A stretch of DNA of 27,494 bases from Methanobacterium sp. PtaU1.Bin097 (GCA_002067325.1 MVQY01000163.1:1-27494), one strand, 5' to 3'. Positions 7,025 through 20,270 are shown, counted from the stretch's first letter. Numbers and translations: made by a program. The notes: generated from the letters alone by a model not told the origin.

Positions 7025-8508
7025 TAGCTTAGATGTTCCTTGTCTCTCTGCAATTTCTTCCGGGCACCTAAAATACAGGCTCCACCACGCAAACCACCCA
7101 GCGGAACTTTAGGTGTTCCCATGGAGTTCATGCAGCGGGCCATTACAGCGGCACCAAGGGCCAAAGCATCCGAGACAAATATAACATCTTCAAAGTGGTC
7201 TTTAACATATTCCAGTACTAGTTCTGGTTTTCTACCGGTTATCCCTGCCCGGCCGGTGACTCCCAGGACAGAACCCTCAGTAATTACTTTTTCATCCTCC
7301 GCTTCATCTACCAATCTTTTAACGATGAGGGCGCTTACATGATCGAGTGTCGCAAATAGGGTGTGTATTCCGACATCCTCATAGATCTCATGACCTAAAT
7401 CAACTAATTTAGGAATTTCATCACCATTTTCTCCGATGTCACAGCCGATAAGTGTGGTACCTGCACTGTAGGCGGCTTCCGGGTCGACTGGCACCGTTCC
7501 AAATCTCTCCCTTCCCTCGGGGACTTTTCTTATATCCACGTGTTCGTGTATCTTTTCTGCGTATTTTTTAGCGGCCTTCCAGTCGGCGTTTTTAAGTATG
7601 TCCCGGGTGTAAAGGTCCAATGCGGCTCCTCCCCTCTTATCCACCCTTTCAGTCCCCCTGATTATGGAGTCTGATACTGCCCCTGCCAGTCCACAGAAAT
7701 TGCCAACGGTACGGGCGTATGGTACATCGGCATTGGTTATTCTACCAGCGAGCGTGGTTCCGAAATCCATGGAAACCACAGGGTTACGGTAGTCCACATC
7801 AGTCCATTTGGCACCTGCTTTTATGCCTGCAGTTACCAGTTCCCCTTCCATTTCATTTGCAACTACCACCTTTCCGGTGGGTGGTACTACGCTTACTACG
7901 GCTCCGTCAAACATTACCTGATCTATAAGGGTGTATCCCCGGAGTCGTTCCGGGAAGTTGTCGATGGACATGGCCGGTGACATTTTACGGGGAGGTATAC
8001 CGGCGTCTAGGCAGCCGTTGGCCAGGGCTATTATCAGTTGTCCCACATCTTCTGGAGAGGCAAATCCCGCGGTCACTCCTGTTGAACGGACTACAAAATC
8101 AAGGTCTTCATCTATATCTATCCTTGCCCGTTTTACTGATTCAAGAATAGTTTCTTTAATCAGCTCGGCCACTGATTCCTTGGTAAGCTCCACTTCCCAG
8201 ACAGTCTCCCCGAAAACTTCTTCCCCCTCCCTTGGGGGGCGTATGTCCCTGGTCATCTTCACGGTCTTATCCAGCAGATAGGTGTGGCTATCGGTGAGGT
8301 TAGTGGCTGTTAGGATACATTTAGTGGTGGTGTTTCCCAGTTCAACCGACCCCACGATATAATAGGTATCAGGGGTCATGCTTATACCGGCACCTACTTT
8401 TCTCTTAACACTATAAGGATTGTATTTTATATCATCGAAACCTATGTACTTGCTTTTTGCTCTGACTGGCTTGGGGCTTCTTGCAAATATTTTCTTAAAA
8501 GGGGACAA
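7021..8508 (-). CDS. mmp14: Methanogenesis marker protein 14
   Basis: A 495-residue protein of the methanogenesis marker 14 family, found in methanogens and of unproved function. Sequence features suggest an ASKHA-type ATPase fold (inference): GSVELGNTTTKCILTA (near 52) resembles the phosphate-1 loop, SMDFGTTLAGRI a second phosphate loop, and VLGVTGRAGITGRKP near the end an adenosine-type glycine motif. ASKHA proteins include reductive activators of corrinoid methyltransferases, which would suit the nearby corrinoid-dependent Mtr complex, but this is not shown. The start is TTG at 8508: GGAGGT at 8516-8521 has ideal spacing and no ATG precedes residue 44. It has its own TATA box at 8559-8568. 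Confidence 0.85.
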   Translation of the reverse strand: MSPFKKIFARSPKPVRAKSKYIGFDDIKYNPYSVKRKVGAGISMTPDTYYIVGSVELGNTTTKCILTATNLTDSHTYLLDKTVKMTRDIRPPREGEEVFGETVWEVELTKESVAELIKETILESVKRARIDIDEDLDFVVRSTGVTAGFASPEDVGQLIIALANGCLDAGIPPRKMSPAMSIDNFPERLRGYTLIDQVMFDGAVVSVVPPTGKVVVANEMEGELVTAGIKAGAKWTDVDYRNPVVSMDFGTTLAGRITNADVPYARTVGNFCGLAGAVSDSIIRGTERVDKRGGAALDLYTRDILKNADWKAAKKYAEKIHEHVDIRKVPEGRERFGTVPVDPEAAYSAGTTLIGCDIGENGDEIPKLVDLGHEIYEDVGIHTLFATLDHVSALIVKRLVDEAEDEKVITEGSVLGVTGRAGITGRKPELVLEYVKDHFEDVIFVSDALALGAAVMARCMNSMGTPKVPLGGLRGGACILGARKKLQRDKEHLSY

Positions 8509-8558
8509 AAGGATTACCTCCAGAAATAAATCAACAAATTAAAGTTTTGCTTAAAATT

Positions 8559-8568
8559 AATATAAAGG
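8559..8568 (-). promoter_or_regulatory. TATA box of mmp14
   Basis: On minus it reads CCTTTATATT, close to the archaeal consensus. It lies about 50 bp upstream of the TTG start and leaves a leader of about 30 nt with the GGAGGT site. It separates mmp14 from the uspA-exchanger pair upstream. Confidence 0.55.
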
Positions 8569-8604
8569 TTGTGAATTTATTTTAATAAAAAAGAGTAGGT
8601 TGAT

Positions 8605-9033
8605 CTAGTTGATCCTTACCAGTAATACGCTGCAGGGGGCAGAGTGAACGACTTTTTCAGATACACTTCCTAACAAATGCTTATCCACCCTACTTTTTCC
8701 CGTGCTCATTACAATAAGGTCGACATTTTCATTTTCAGCAGTCTTAACTATTTCCTCTGCCGGGTTGCCCTCTAATAATACCTTTTTGAACTTAATCCCC
8801 TTACATACCTCTTGAAGTTGTTCTTCCATACTGTTCAGTATTTCCCTTCCCCTCAGGGTTAATTCCTTGTGCATCATATTTTTAACTCTAACTGGGGTTA
8901 AGAAAGGTACAGAGATATCAACTACGTATATACCGATGATTTCAACCTCTTTACCTGAAACAACATCAATTGTGTTTTCCAGTATCTCATCCATGTATTC
9001 GCCCATGGTGGCTACAAGTATCTTTTCGTACAT
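8605..9033 (-). CDS. Universal stress protein (UspA family)
   Basis: A 142-residue single Usp domain. It opens with YEKILVATMGEYMDEI and closes with GSVSEKVVHSAPCSVLLVRI. The ATP-binding loop, usually G-x2-G-x9-G-S/T, reads STGKSRVDKHLLGSVS: the first Gly is Ser and the spacing is otherwise kept, so nucleotide binding is likely but not certain. The gene follows the exchanger gene after 12 bp and is probably co-transcribed with it. Usp proteins often act as small sensors or regulators of a neighbouring transporter. A role in controlling the exchanger is inference. Confidence 0.88.
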   Translation of the reverse strand: MYEKILVATMGEYMDEILENTIDVVSGKEVEIIGIYVVDISVPFLTPVRVKNMMHKELTLRGREILNSMEEQLQEVCKGIKFKKVLLEGNPAEEIVKTAENENVDLIVMSTGKSRVDKHLLGSVSEKVVHSAPCSVLLVRIN

Positions 9034-9045
9034 CGCTTAGTCCTC

Positions 9046-10029
9046 TCATACCAGTATAAATAATCTGAATACAGCATAGGTTATGTATGAAGCCACTAAT
9101 ATTATTCCTGCTATCCGGTTTAATTTCATTTTACCCGCTCTTATCAGTACCATCAATAAAATAGTGATAAACAGCATCACTGGTGCGTCGAAGGTTAGAG
9201 AAAGTGGTTCAACCGGTACCGTCATTACCAGTGCAGGAATTCCAATCCCTATGAGGATGTTGAAGGTGTTACTGCCCAGTACTGTTCCTATGGAGAGATC
9301 ATGCAGTCCTTTCATGGCGGAAGATAGGGTAACCACCAGTTCTGGTATGCTGGTTCCAATGGCCAGGGTGAATAATCCCATGATCATGGCCGGAATGCCG
9401 GCTATACGGGCCAGTTCCACACCGCTGAAGACCAGTATCCTACAGCCAATAATAAGTCCGATCAATCCTATAACTACCAGTGCAATGGTTTTTTTATCTA
9501 TATTTCTTTTATTTTGATTATTTTCTGATTCATCTATTTTTTCTTCCTCTGAAGAGTTAACCTGGTTCTGTTCTCTCTGTGATTTAATCAATAGATGCAG
9601 ATAGTAACCGTACGCAGCGATCATTATAATGGAAGCCGACCAGTGAATATCCCCGAAAAACATGAAAATTAAGAGGATAATTCCGGTGATTAAAGTCATC
9701 AACCAGTCTCTGGTGAGTCCCTTTTTATTTGTTCTAATTACACCAGATACTGTGGCGGAAATACCGAGTATACCTGCGATGTTCCATATGTTGGAGCCTA
9801 TAACTGTACCCACACCGATATCTACACTGCCTGAAAGCGAAGCTATCAAGGCGGATCCAAATTCTGGTAGTGATGTTCCAATGGCTGATGCAGTGACTCC
9901 CAGGATAATCTCTGAAATCCCCAGTGTCGATCCAATTTCCACCAGGTTATCCACAAAGACATCGGCGGATTTAACCACTATGATCAGCGATATGACCAGT
10001 CCTATGATGTAAAGGATTATATTTAACAA
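9046..10029 (-). CDS. CaCA-family sodium/calcium exchanger-type carrier
   Basis: A 327-residue membrane protein with about ten helices. It has the two inverted alpha-repeats of the CaCA superfamily: GTSLPEFGSALIAS (from about 52) with GTVIGSNIWN, and GTSIPELVVTLSSA (about 225) with GTVLGSNTFN. The acidic residues in these repeats bind the cations. A charged cytosolic loop (about 150-180) links the halves. Archaeal homologues such as NCX_Mj exchange Na+ for Ca2+; other ions are possible. The start is TTG at 10029, preceded by GGTGA at 7-nt spacing. It stands just downstream of mtrH, behind that operon's hairpin, and pairs with uspA. Na+ made available by Mtr would be its driving ion. Confidence 0.88.
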   Translation of the reverse strand: MLNIILYIIGLVISLIIVVKSADVFVDNLVEIGSTLGISEIILGVTASAIGTSLPEFGSALIASLSGSVDIGVGTVIGSNIWNIAGILGISATVSGVIRTNKKGLTRDWLMTLITGIILLIFMFFGDIHWSASIIMIAAYGYYLHLLIKSQREQNQVNSSEEEKIDESENNQNKRNIDKKTIALVVIGLIGLIIGCRILVFSGVELARIAGIPAMIMGLFTLAIGTSIPELVVTLSSAMKGLHDLSIGTVLGSNTFNILIGIGIPALVMTVPVEPLSLTFDAPVMLFITILLMVLIRAGKMKLNRIAGIILVASYITYAVFRLFILV

Positions 10030-10164
10030 AAATATTCACCGGAAGTATATTTCCGTATACCTATTGATAACCTTTTCTATTTAACTTTTTGATCATTAAA
10101 AAATTAACGTGACAGGGGCATGATAATCCTTAAAATTGATTTAAAAATAAAAATAAAAGAAGTG

Positions 10165-10179
10165 GGCGATAGAATCGCC
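10165..10179 (-). terminator. Terminator of the mtr operon
   Basis: GGCGAT (10165-10170) and ATCGCC (10174-10179) form a perfect 6-bp stem with a 3-nt loop, about 10 bp past the mtrH stop. On minus it is followed by the T-rich CTTCTTTTATTTTTATTTTT. Confidence 0.65.
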
Positions 10180-10188
10180 TCAAACTTT

Positions 10189-11142
10189 TTAGAGCAGTTT
10201 AAAGAAGGGGTGTTCTTCAACCATTTCTGTTCCAAGGTCTTTAGCAGCTTCTGCAATGAAGATATCAGCCATTGCACAGGCAGGGAATGCCATGGAAGCG
10301 TTTTCAATAGGACCAATGAGCACGAAGTCTCCACCAGCCATCTGCATGATGAGGTTGGATCCTACGTCGGCTACTGGCCATGCTTCAGCGTGACCTTCTC
10401 CACCTTTTTCCACTGGTTTTTTGTAGTTTCTCATCCAGTCCCAGGCAGATGGTACGTTGTGTATACCTGCACCTGATGGGTATCCCCATTTGCTTTTCTG
10501 CATGAAGGATGTTCTGACTGCTGGTCCTGCTCCCTGTCCTAATGGTGTAACTGCTACGTCCATGAGTGGTTTGTCGATTCCAGACTCTGCGGCCATCTCT
10601 AAGAGACCTTTATCCAGTACGCTTCCACCGTTTTCCCAGATGTCTAATTTACCCTGGGGTGTCATGTCCATTGCGTTGAACCCTAGAACTATAGATGCAG
10701 ATAGGTCAGTTTCTCCTACTGCTACTATTTCTTCAGCTTCTGCTGCCATGTTTATTGAGTTGTAGATTGCTCTATCGGCTAATCCTACTTCTGTTGCATA
10801 TTTTGCTCCGGCTATTCTTGCTTCTGCAGAGGTTGAGTCTATGAGGAAGGGGTAGTCGGAATGTTCTCCTACAAATTCCAGATATTTAACGATTGCTTCT
10901 GGAGTCTGTCCGAAGGTGTGTACCCAGTGAGGGTTACCTGTTACATCAGACATTTCTTCCTGTGTTTTCATCAGAGCCTGTGCTTTTTCTGCGTCGAATA
11001 TACCGGCCTTTTCATCTTCAATAATGTTGTGTCCACCATAAAATATGGTACCTGCTAAAACAGTTGGATATTCACCTGGCTGTCCTCCACATTTGACGCC
11101 AGCAATATCTAAAACAACTTGTTCTTTGTCAAATCTAAACAT
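10189..11142 (-). CDS. mtrH: Tetrahydromethanopterin S-methyltransferase subunit H
   Basis: 317 residues, a soluble TIM-barrel methyltransferase. It moves the methyl group from methyl-tetrahydromethanopterin to the Co(I) corrinoid on MtrA. The family opening FRFDKEQVVLDIAGVKCGGQ and YPFLIDSTSAEARI are present, and the length is normal. It has no membrane segment and attaches to the cytosolic side of the complex. It is the last gene of mtrEDCBAFGH, with 18 bp after mtrG. GGAGGT stands 9 bp before ATG at 11142. A terminator hairpin follows. Confidence 0.97.
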   Translation of the reverse strand: MFRFDKEQVVLDIAGVKCGGQPGEYPTVLAGTIFYGGHNIIEDEKAGIFDAEKAQALMKTQEEMSDVTGNPHWVHTFGQTPEAIVKYLEFVGEHSDYPFLIDSTSAEARIAGAKYATEVGLADRAIYNSINMAAEAEEIVAVGETDLSASIVLGFNAMDMTPQGKLDIWENGGSVLDKGLLEMAAESGIDKPLMDVAVTPLGQGAGPAVRTSFMQKSKWGYPSGAGIHNVPSAWDWMRNYKKPVEKGGEGHAEAWPVADVGSNLIMQMAGGDFVLIGPIENASMAFPACAMADIFIAEAAKDLGTEMVEEHPFFKLL

Positions 11143-11160
11143 ACATAAACCTCCATTTTA

Positions 11161-11412
11161 CTAGATTCCAAAGGCAGTTAAGAATGCTCCTACCTTAACC
11201 ACATTGAATGCCACAAATAGGATTATCAGTCCTATTATAATTCCGTATAAAATACCAATATCTCTACCTATTTGTTGACCCATACGCTGGTTGATTTCAC
11301 CCCAGGTGAATTCTACCTTGTCTTCCATGTCGTCTAATCTTTCATTTGCCTTGTTGAATGCATCTGCAGGGACAAGAACGGCTGGTACTATATCTTTATC
11401 TTCGTCTGCCAT
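11161..11412 (-). CDS. mtrG: Tetrahydromethanopterin S-methyltransferase subunit G
   Basis: 83 residues. The first 55 are soluble and charged, with a likely helical stretch (FNKANERLDDMEDKVEF). One membrane helix follows (IGILYGIIIGLIILFVAFNV). It is a small accessory subunit of the Mtr complex with its anchor at the C-terminus. Its ribosome site GGAGG lies in the last codons of mtrF, and the ATG at 11412 is 4 bp past the mtrF stop, so translation is probably coupled. Confidence 0.95.
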   Translation of the reverse strand: MADEDKDIVPAVLVPADAFNKANERLDDMEDKVEFTWGEINQRMGQQIGRDIGILYGIIIGLIILFVAFNVVKVGAFLTAFGI

Positions 11413-11416
11413 TTTA

Positions 11417-11623
11417 TCATCCTCCGAAGTATAATGTCCAAATTACAAATGGAAGAACTAAGACTAAAGCCAGGATTACTCCTACGGCTATACCATAAAT
11501 ACGGGTGGCTATAAGCCCGGCAAATAATCTTTGGTCTCTACCTATCAGTTGTGTTCGGTATTTAACATCTTCTGCGACTTTTCTTATGCCTCTAATGTTA
11601 GGTTTATTTGATATCAAAACCAT
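11417..11623 (-). CDS. mtrF: Tetrahydromethanopterin S-methyltransferase subunit F
   Basis: 68 residues with one C-terminal membrane helix (YGIAVGVILALVLVLPFVIW). Its core, QLIGRDQRLFAGLIATRIYGI, resembles the membrane anchor of MtrA (SIGGINRIFAGMYAGKVQGI), which points to a shared origin. It lies between mtrA (12 bp) and mtrG (4 bp). GGGGGT precedes the ATG at 11623. Confidence 0.95.
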   Translation of the reverse strand: MVLISNKPNIRGIRKVAEDVKYRTQLIGRDQRLFAGLIATRIYGIAVGVILALVLVLPFVIWTLYFGG

Positions 11624-11635
11624 CTCGAAAACCCC

Positions 11636-12358
11636 CTATCTCAGGAATAATATAGTTCCAATGATCAGTGTGAAGGCCAGGCCTACCACTATTCCCTGAA
11701 CTTTTCCGGCGTACATACCTGCAAATATCCGATTTATACCACCGATTGATTTAATCTGGGTCTGGATATTACGCATTCGAGCTTCTATCAGTGCGGTTTC
11801 TGGGGCTACAGGTGGTACTGCTTCACCTTCTTCTTCCTCTTCGCCACCTTCTTCCACTTTGACTACCATTGCTTCTTCTTCGAATGCTCCGGGATCTTTT
11901 TCTATGCACTCTTTGATCTTGGATTGTATTGCTGCTGCGTCTTCTGTGTCAATTATACTTACTATTTCCAGTTGTTGTTGGAATCTTTCAATTCCTTCGT
12001 CGGGAATGTTTTCGATGAAGGGAATTGCTCCAGTTGCTTCTATGATCTTCCTTTTTTCTGGGTCAACTCCATTGGCGTGAAGTGCTTCGATACTCTGACC
12101 TGTGATGTGCCCCTGTACTTCTGATCCACACAGGACCAGGAATCTGATATTAGGGTTCGAGATCAGGTTAGCCATCATCTTCTCAATTCCGAGGTTTTCT
12201 GTTTTGCAAGGTCCGGCTATGGCTGCTCCGGCATCCACTGGGATCTGTTCGATGTGAGAAGCCAGTGTCGCGGCTGCAACTGGACTTTCTGGGTCTCCGA
12301 CCACGTAGTCCCCGTTAATAACCGGCCATCCTTCTGCTGGTGCTTTTTTCTCAGCCAA
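11636..12358 (-). CDS. mtrA: Tetrahydromethanopterin S-methyltransferase subunit A (corrinoid subunit)
   Basis: 240 residues. MtrA carries the cobamide that accepts the methyl group from MtrH and passes it to coenzyme M. The ligand motif is EVQGHITGQ. The longest frame opens at GTG 12367, but that GTG is part of the ribosome site AGGAGGTG; TTG at 12358 lies six bases beyond it. With this start the protein begins MAEKKAPAEGWP and the axial-ligand histidine falls at residue 84, the number known for the Methanothermobacter protein. After the corrinoid domain comes a Glu-rich, Pro-containing linker (about 178-200), then a MtrF-like helix that anchors the protein in the membrane. Confidence 0.95.
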   Translation of the reverse strand: MAEKKAPAEGWPVINGDYVVGDPESPVAAATLASHIEQIPVDAGAAIAGPCKTENLGIEKMMANLISNPNIRFLVLCGSEVQGHITGQSIEALHANGVDPEKRKIIEATGAIPFIENIPDEGIERFQQQLEIVSIIDTEDAAAIQSKIKECIEKDPGAFEEEAMVVKVEEGGEEEEEGEAVPPVAPETALIEARMRNIQTQIKSIGGINRIFAGMYAGKVQGIVVGLAFTLIIGTILFLR

Positions 12359-12370
12359 CTTTAACACCTC

Positions 12371-12682
12371 CTATAATAGTAGTGGTAGTAATGCGACCAG
12401 TAGAATTAACCCAATTATGAATCCGTACACGATGTTGGTTAGTTTACCTGCGGTGAGGTAAGCACCTTCTCTTCCAGGGTAAGCCCCTGCAGAGACTGTG
12501 GTTGGATCCAGGGAAGTATATAAATCTTCTACTGCCATCTCTAATTCATTTAGTTGTTCGTTCACTCCATCCAGGGATACCAGTACAGCTCCTTTCATAG
12601 CTGCTCCCAGCATACCGGTGGAGGGGTCAAGGGTTAAATTGGATTCAGGAGCAATTTGTATTAAAGGTAACATTTCTGCCAT
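12371..12682 (-). CDS. mtrB: Tetrahydromethanopterin S-methyltransferase subunit B
   Basis: 103 residues: a soluble N-terminal part (MLPLIQIAPESNLTLDPSTG) and one C-terminal membrane helix (IVYGFIIGLILLVALLPLLL). It is a small subunit near MtrA in the complex. The ATG at 12682 is preceded by AGGAGGAATAG. The spacing to mtrA is 12 bp and to mtrC 15 bp. Confidence 0.95.
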   Translation of the reverse strand: MAEMLPLIQIAPESNLTLDPSTGMLGAAMKGAVLVSLDGVNEQLNELEMAVEDLYTSLDPTTVSAGAYPGREGAYLTAGKLTNIVYGFIIGLILLVALLPLLL

Positions 12683-12697
12683 TTTTCTATTCCTCCT

Positions 12698-13506
12698 TTA
12701 CATCTCCTCTTCAGGCCACCAGCCAGTCCAGGCCACTGATGCTGCATCTTCTACAGATGATTGTATGAATGCACTGATTGATATAAACCAGGCTATTGCA
12801 CCGATTATGGCCGTCACCCACCAGATATCTGAGTATCCAATTCCCATGATTCCTACTATGGCCATGGAAATGAAACCAGTTGCTGCGGCCAGTTTGAGTG
12901 TTCTAACTCTGTCTTCTTGTGGTCCTAAACAGGCGTTGAATGGATGCTGTATTGCCATTGTATTCAGGATGAATAATACACCTATAAATCCAGTTGTTAC
13001 TACTGTGGTCAGTATATCTGCCATGCTTAAACTTCCAGCTATAGCTGCTGAAAATCCTAGTATTGATATGGCTGCTGCACCAGAAAGTTCCACTGTGCAT
13101 CTGACCATGATAGGTATTTTCATCTTAATAATTTTGGTACCGACTAGGGCTACTACTGCACCTACGATCATGGCTAAGACTACTCCAAATATGGGGCCTA
13201 GTAATTCTAAACCGCTTCCAAATATCACAGCACCAGCTATTCCTGCCAGGGATCCTATGATACCTATAGCCAGTGACATATATCCTATGGATGGTACACC
13301 GGTACCTAAACCATAACTGGCAACTCGAGCAATAGCGTCAGCTCCCCATATTATGGCGAGTACCGCTCCTAATGCTCCAAATAGTGGTCCTATAGTAGGG
13401 ATAAATGGTACCAGATAAAGTAGTATAAGTCCGCCAATTAATCCTAATGCTAAAATTTGTATTGGGTTTATAGAGGATTCTCCGCCTCCTCCTGCTGCTA
13501 CTGACA

Positions 13507-13507
<1 letters not shown>
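12698..13507 (-). CDS. mtrC: Tetrahydromethanopterin S-methyltransferase subunit C
   Basis: 269 residues with about seven membrane helices, one of the three integral core subunits (C, D, E) linked to Na+ export. The frame is open up to 13573, but the start is ATG at 13507: GGAGGT lies 8 bases before it, and the product begins MSVAAGGGGESSINPIQ as expected. The mtrD stop and this ATG share a base (TAATG), so translation is coupled. The upstream extension (MYRCLYSYRN...) is only the mtrD 3' end read in another frame. Confidence 0.95.
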
Positions 13508-15156
<1,649 letters not shown>

Positions 15157-15191
15157 ATAATTTCCTCCTCATTTTTTAAATAAAATAAAAA

Positions 15192-15216
15192 AAATAGGTG
15201 TTTGCGTAACACCTAT

Positions 15217-15218
<2 letters not shown>
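15192..15218 (-). terminator. Hairpin with T-tract between mcrA and mtrE
   Basis: AAATAGGTGTT (15192-15202) and AACACCTATTT (15208-15218) form a perfect 11-bp stem with a 5-nt loop. On minus eight T follow directly. The stem begins inside the mcrA stop codon and ends about 35 bp before mtrE. It should terminate most mcr transcripts and set how much reads into mtr. Confidence 0.8.
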
Positions 15219-16869
<1,651 letters not shown>

Positions 16870-16881
16870 ATTTCCACCTCC

Positions 16882-17631
<750 letters not shown>

Positions 17632-17633
17632 AA

Positions 17634-18230
17634 TCATGCACCTCCTAATGCTAATCTTACCTTTTTTATTATCTCATCCAACTTTTCCTGGGGAGCTGTT
17701 TCTCCTCTAATAACTCCGCTGATAATATCCACGATTTCACCTTGAGTTTTAGGTTCTTCAGGCATTACAGCTTTAGTTTTCACACCAACCTGAGCGAAAT
17801 CTTCGAAGTCAACGGGGTATTCACATATAACGATACATGGCTTGTTTACTTTCCGTAGAATTAAACGAGCCTTGTAAACTATGTGATGCTTAACTCCTCC
17901 TAAATGCACTACTAACAGGCGGAATCTTTTGATCTGTTCTACCTCTTTGGGAGTAAGTCCAAAAAGGCTTCCCATTCCCGCTGTGGGCGCATCTGAAGGG
18001 ACTCCAGCGCCTGCATTTAATACTAAAGTGCTGGTAAATATGTTAGCTTCCCGTAGGGCAAATGTGATTTCACATACTGGTTTGGTTATGTGTCTCCGCC
18101 CGGGAGACATGGCAATGGCCAGAACATCATTTCCACACTCTGCAAATGTACCTCTCTGGGCGATTCCTCCTCCTTCACCCATTCCCATGGCTTCTCTGCA
18201 ATCTACAACGTGTGTGGTCTTGCCAATCAT
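17634..18230 (-). CDS. mcrC: Methyl-coenzyme M reductase operon protein C
   Basis: 198 residues. McrC is not part of the purified enzyme; work on MCR places it in the ATP-dependent activation complex (component A3a) that reduces F430 nickel to Ni(I). The conserved N-terminal part has MGMGEGGGIAQRGTFAECGN and MSPGRRHITKPVCE. Its presence marks isoenzyme I, since mrt operons lack it. Its ATG at 18230 overlaps the mcrD stop by 4 bp (ATGA). Confidence 0.95.
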   Translation of the reverse strand: MIGKTTHVVDCREAMGMGEGGGIAQRGTFAECGNDVLAIAMSPGRRHITKPVCEITFALREANIFTSTLVLNAGAGVPSDAPTAGMGSLFGLTPKEVEQIKRFRLLVVHLGGVKHHIVYKARLILRKVNKPCIVICEYPVDFEDFAQVGVKTKAVMPEEPKTQGEIVDIISGVIRGETAPQEKLDEIIKKVRLALGGA

Positions 18231-18667
18231 TTTTGATTCTCTTTTTTAATTATCGTGGCTCTTTCACTGAGTTGAGCGTTTTGATCGGTTAAACCAACTA
18301 TTTCATCAGAAATTTCTTCTAAGGCATCACCATATTTAATTCCATCTGTAACAGTTTTCTGCTTTCTGATAAAGGTTCCAACATGTATGTTGAATCCGAA
18401 TGGCAAATTATTTTCACAGACGGCCCTAATTTCATCGATGATTTCCTCATCTTCAATTTCCATTAAAACACGGCCAGTTTGAACCTGCAAATCAATTTCT
18501 TCGCCTTTGATTTTGATCTTTTTACGTTCAGGGTTAATTTCTTCAGAAGGAAGTCTCTGTCCTTGTATTACCATTCTTTTTATGCCTTCAACCGCTTCTA
18601 AATCATTCAATAATTTTTCAGTGGTATCGGCGCTTAATAGTCTGTGCGGAAATATTTCAATGTCCAT
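18227..18667 (-). CDS. mcrD: Methyl-coenzyme M reductase operon protein D
   Basis: 146 residues from ATG at 18667. McrD binds apo-MCR and is thought to act as a chaperone in assembly or cofactor insertion. DIEIFPHRLLSADTTEKLLN and LPFGFNIHVGTFIRKQKTVT are family blocks. The frame is open to a TTG at 18685, but that codon has no ribosome site, while GGGGGT (18678-18683) lies 10 bases before the ATG and family proteins start at about -IEIFPHR. It overlaps mcrC by 4 bp and begins 34 bp after mcrB. Confidence 0.92.
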   Translation of the reverse strand: MDIEIFPHRLLSADTTEKLLNDLEAVEGIKRMVIQGQRLPSEEINPERKKIKIKGEEIDLQVQTGRVLMEIEDEEIIDEIRAVCENNLPFGFNIHVGTFIRKQKTVTDGIKYGDALEEISDEIVGLTDQNAQLSERATIIKKENQK

Positions 18668-18701
18668 TTGACTTTTTACCCCCAAGGGTTGGAAAACTTG
18701 T

Positions 18702-20044
<1,343 letters not shown>

Positions 20045-20081
20045 GAATTCTTGTACATCATTTTCTTATTGTATCATAGAA

Positions 20082-20102
20082 TAAGCAGTAATAAACTGCT
20101 TA
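20082..20102. promoter_or_regulatory. Perfect 8-bp inverted repeat in the mcr leader
   Basis: TAAGCAGT (20082-20089) and ACTGCTTA (20095-20102) flank AATAA. It lies 52-72 bp before mcrB, either within the mcr 5' untranslated region or just upstream of the promoter. It could be an operator or an RNA hairpin. There is no T-tract, so a terminator is less likely. Confidence 0.5.
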
Positions 20103-20198
20103 AAACTGGTTTTTGATCCTATCGATACAATTTTTGATATACGAATCTTCATTTAATGACTTATATGATATGTAACTTTCTTTTTGATTCAAGTAGAA

Positions 20199-20210
20199 AG
20201 ATTTATATGG
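20199..20210. promoter_or_regulatory. Candidate TATA element in the mcrB-mmp10 divergent region
   Basis: AGATTTATATGG reads as a TATA box on plus, and its complement CCATATAAATCT is usable on minus. Other candidates are 20159-20168 (ACTTATATGATA) and 20275-20283 (TTTAAATTA). The last would suit mmp10, being about 30 bp before its ATG. I cannot assign which box serves which gene from sequence alone. Confidence 0.35.
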
Positions 20211-20236
20211 AATAATCCAGTAAAATCAAATTGTAT

Positions 20237-20270
20237 TTAAAAGATTTTTTATCATTAAAAGATTTTTTAT
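20237..20270. repeat. Two perfect 16-bp direct repeats in the mcrB-mmp10 intergenic region
   Basis: TTAAAAGATTTTTTAT occurs at 20237-20252 and 20255-20270, with a 2-bp spacer (18-bp period). A partial third copy, AAAGATTTATAT, is at 20197-20208. The position just upstream of a likely mmp10 TATA box suggests binding sites for a regulator, though AT-rich slippage is also possible. Confidence 0.6.

Noticed and set aside
10104..10334. 76-codon minus-strand frame overlapping the mtrH 3' end
   Set aside because: It is an out-of-frame shadow of mtrH that runs through the terminator.
12498..13316. 272-codon open frame on plus, opposite mtrB and mtrC
   Set aside because: It is the complement of well-known membrane subunits. 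The Ser/Pro/Ile-rich product has no family look, and no ribosome site precedes it.
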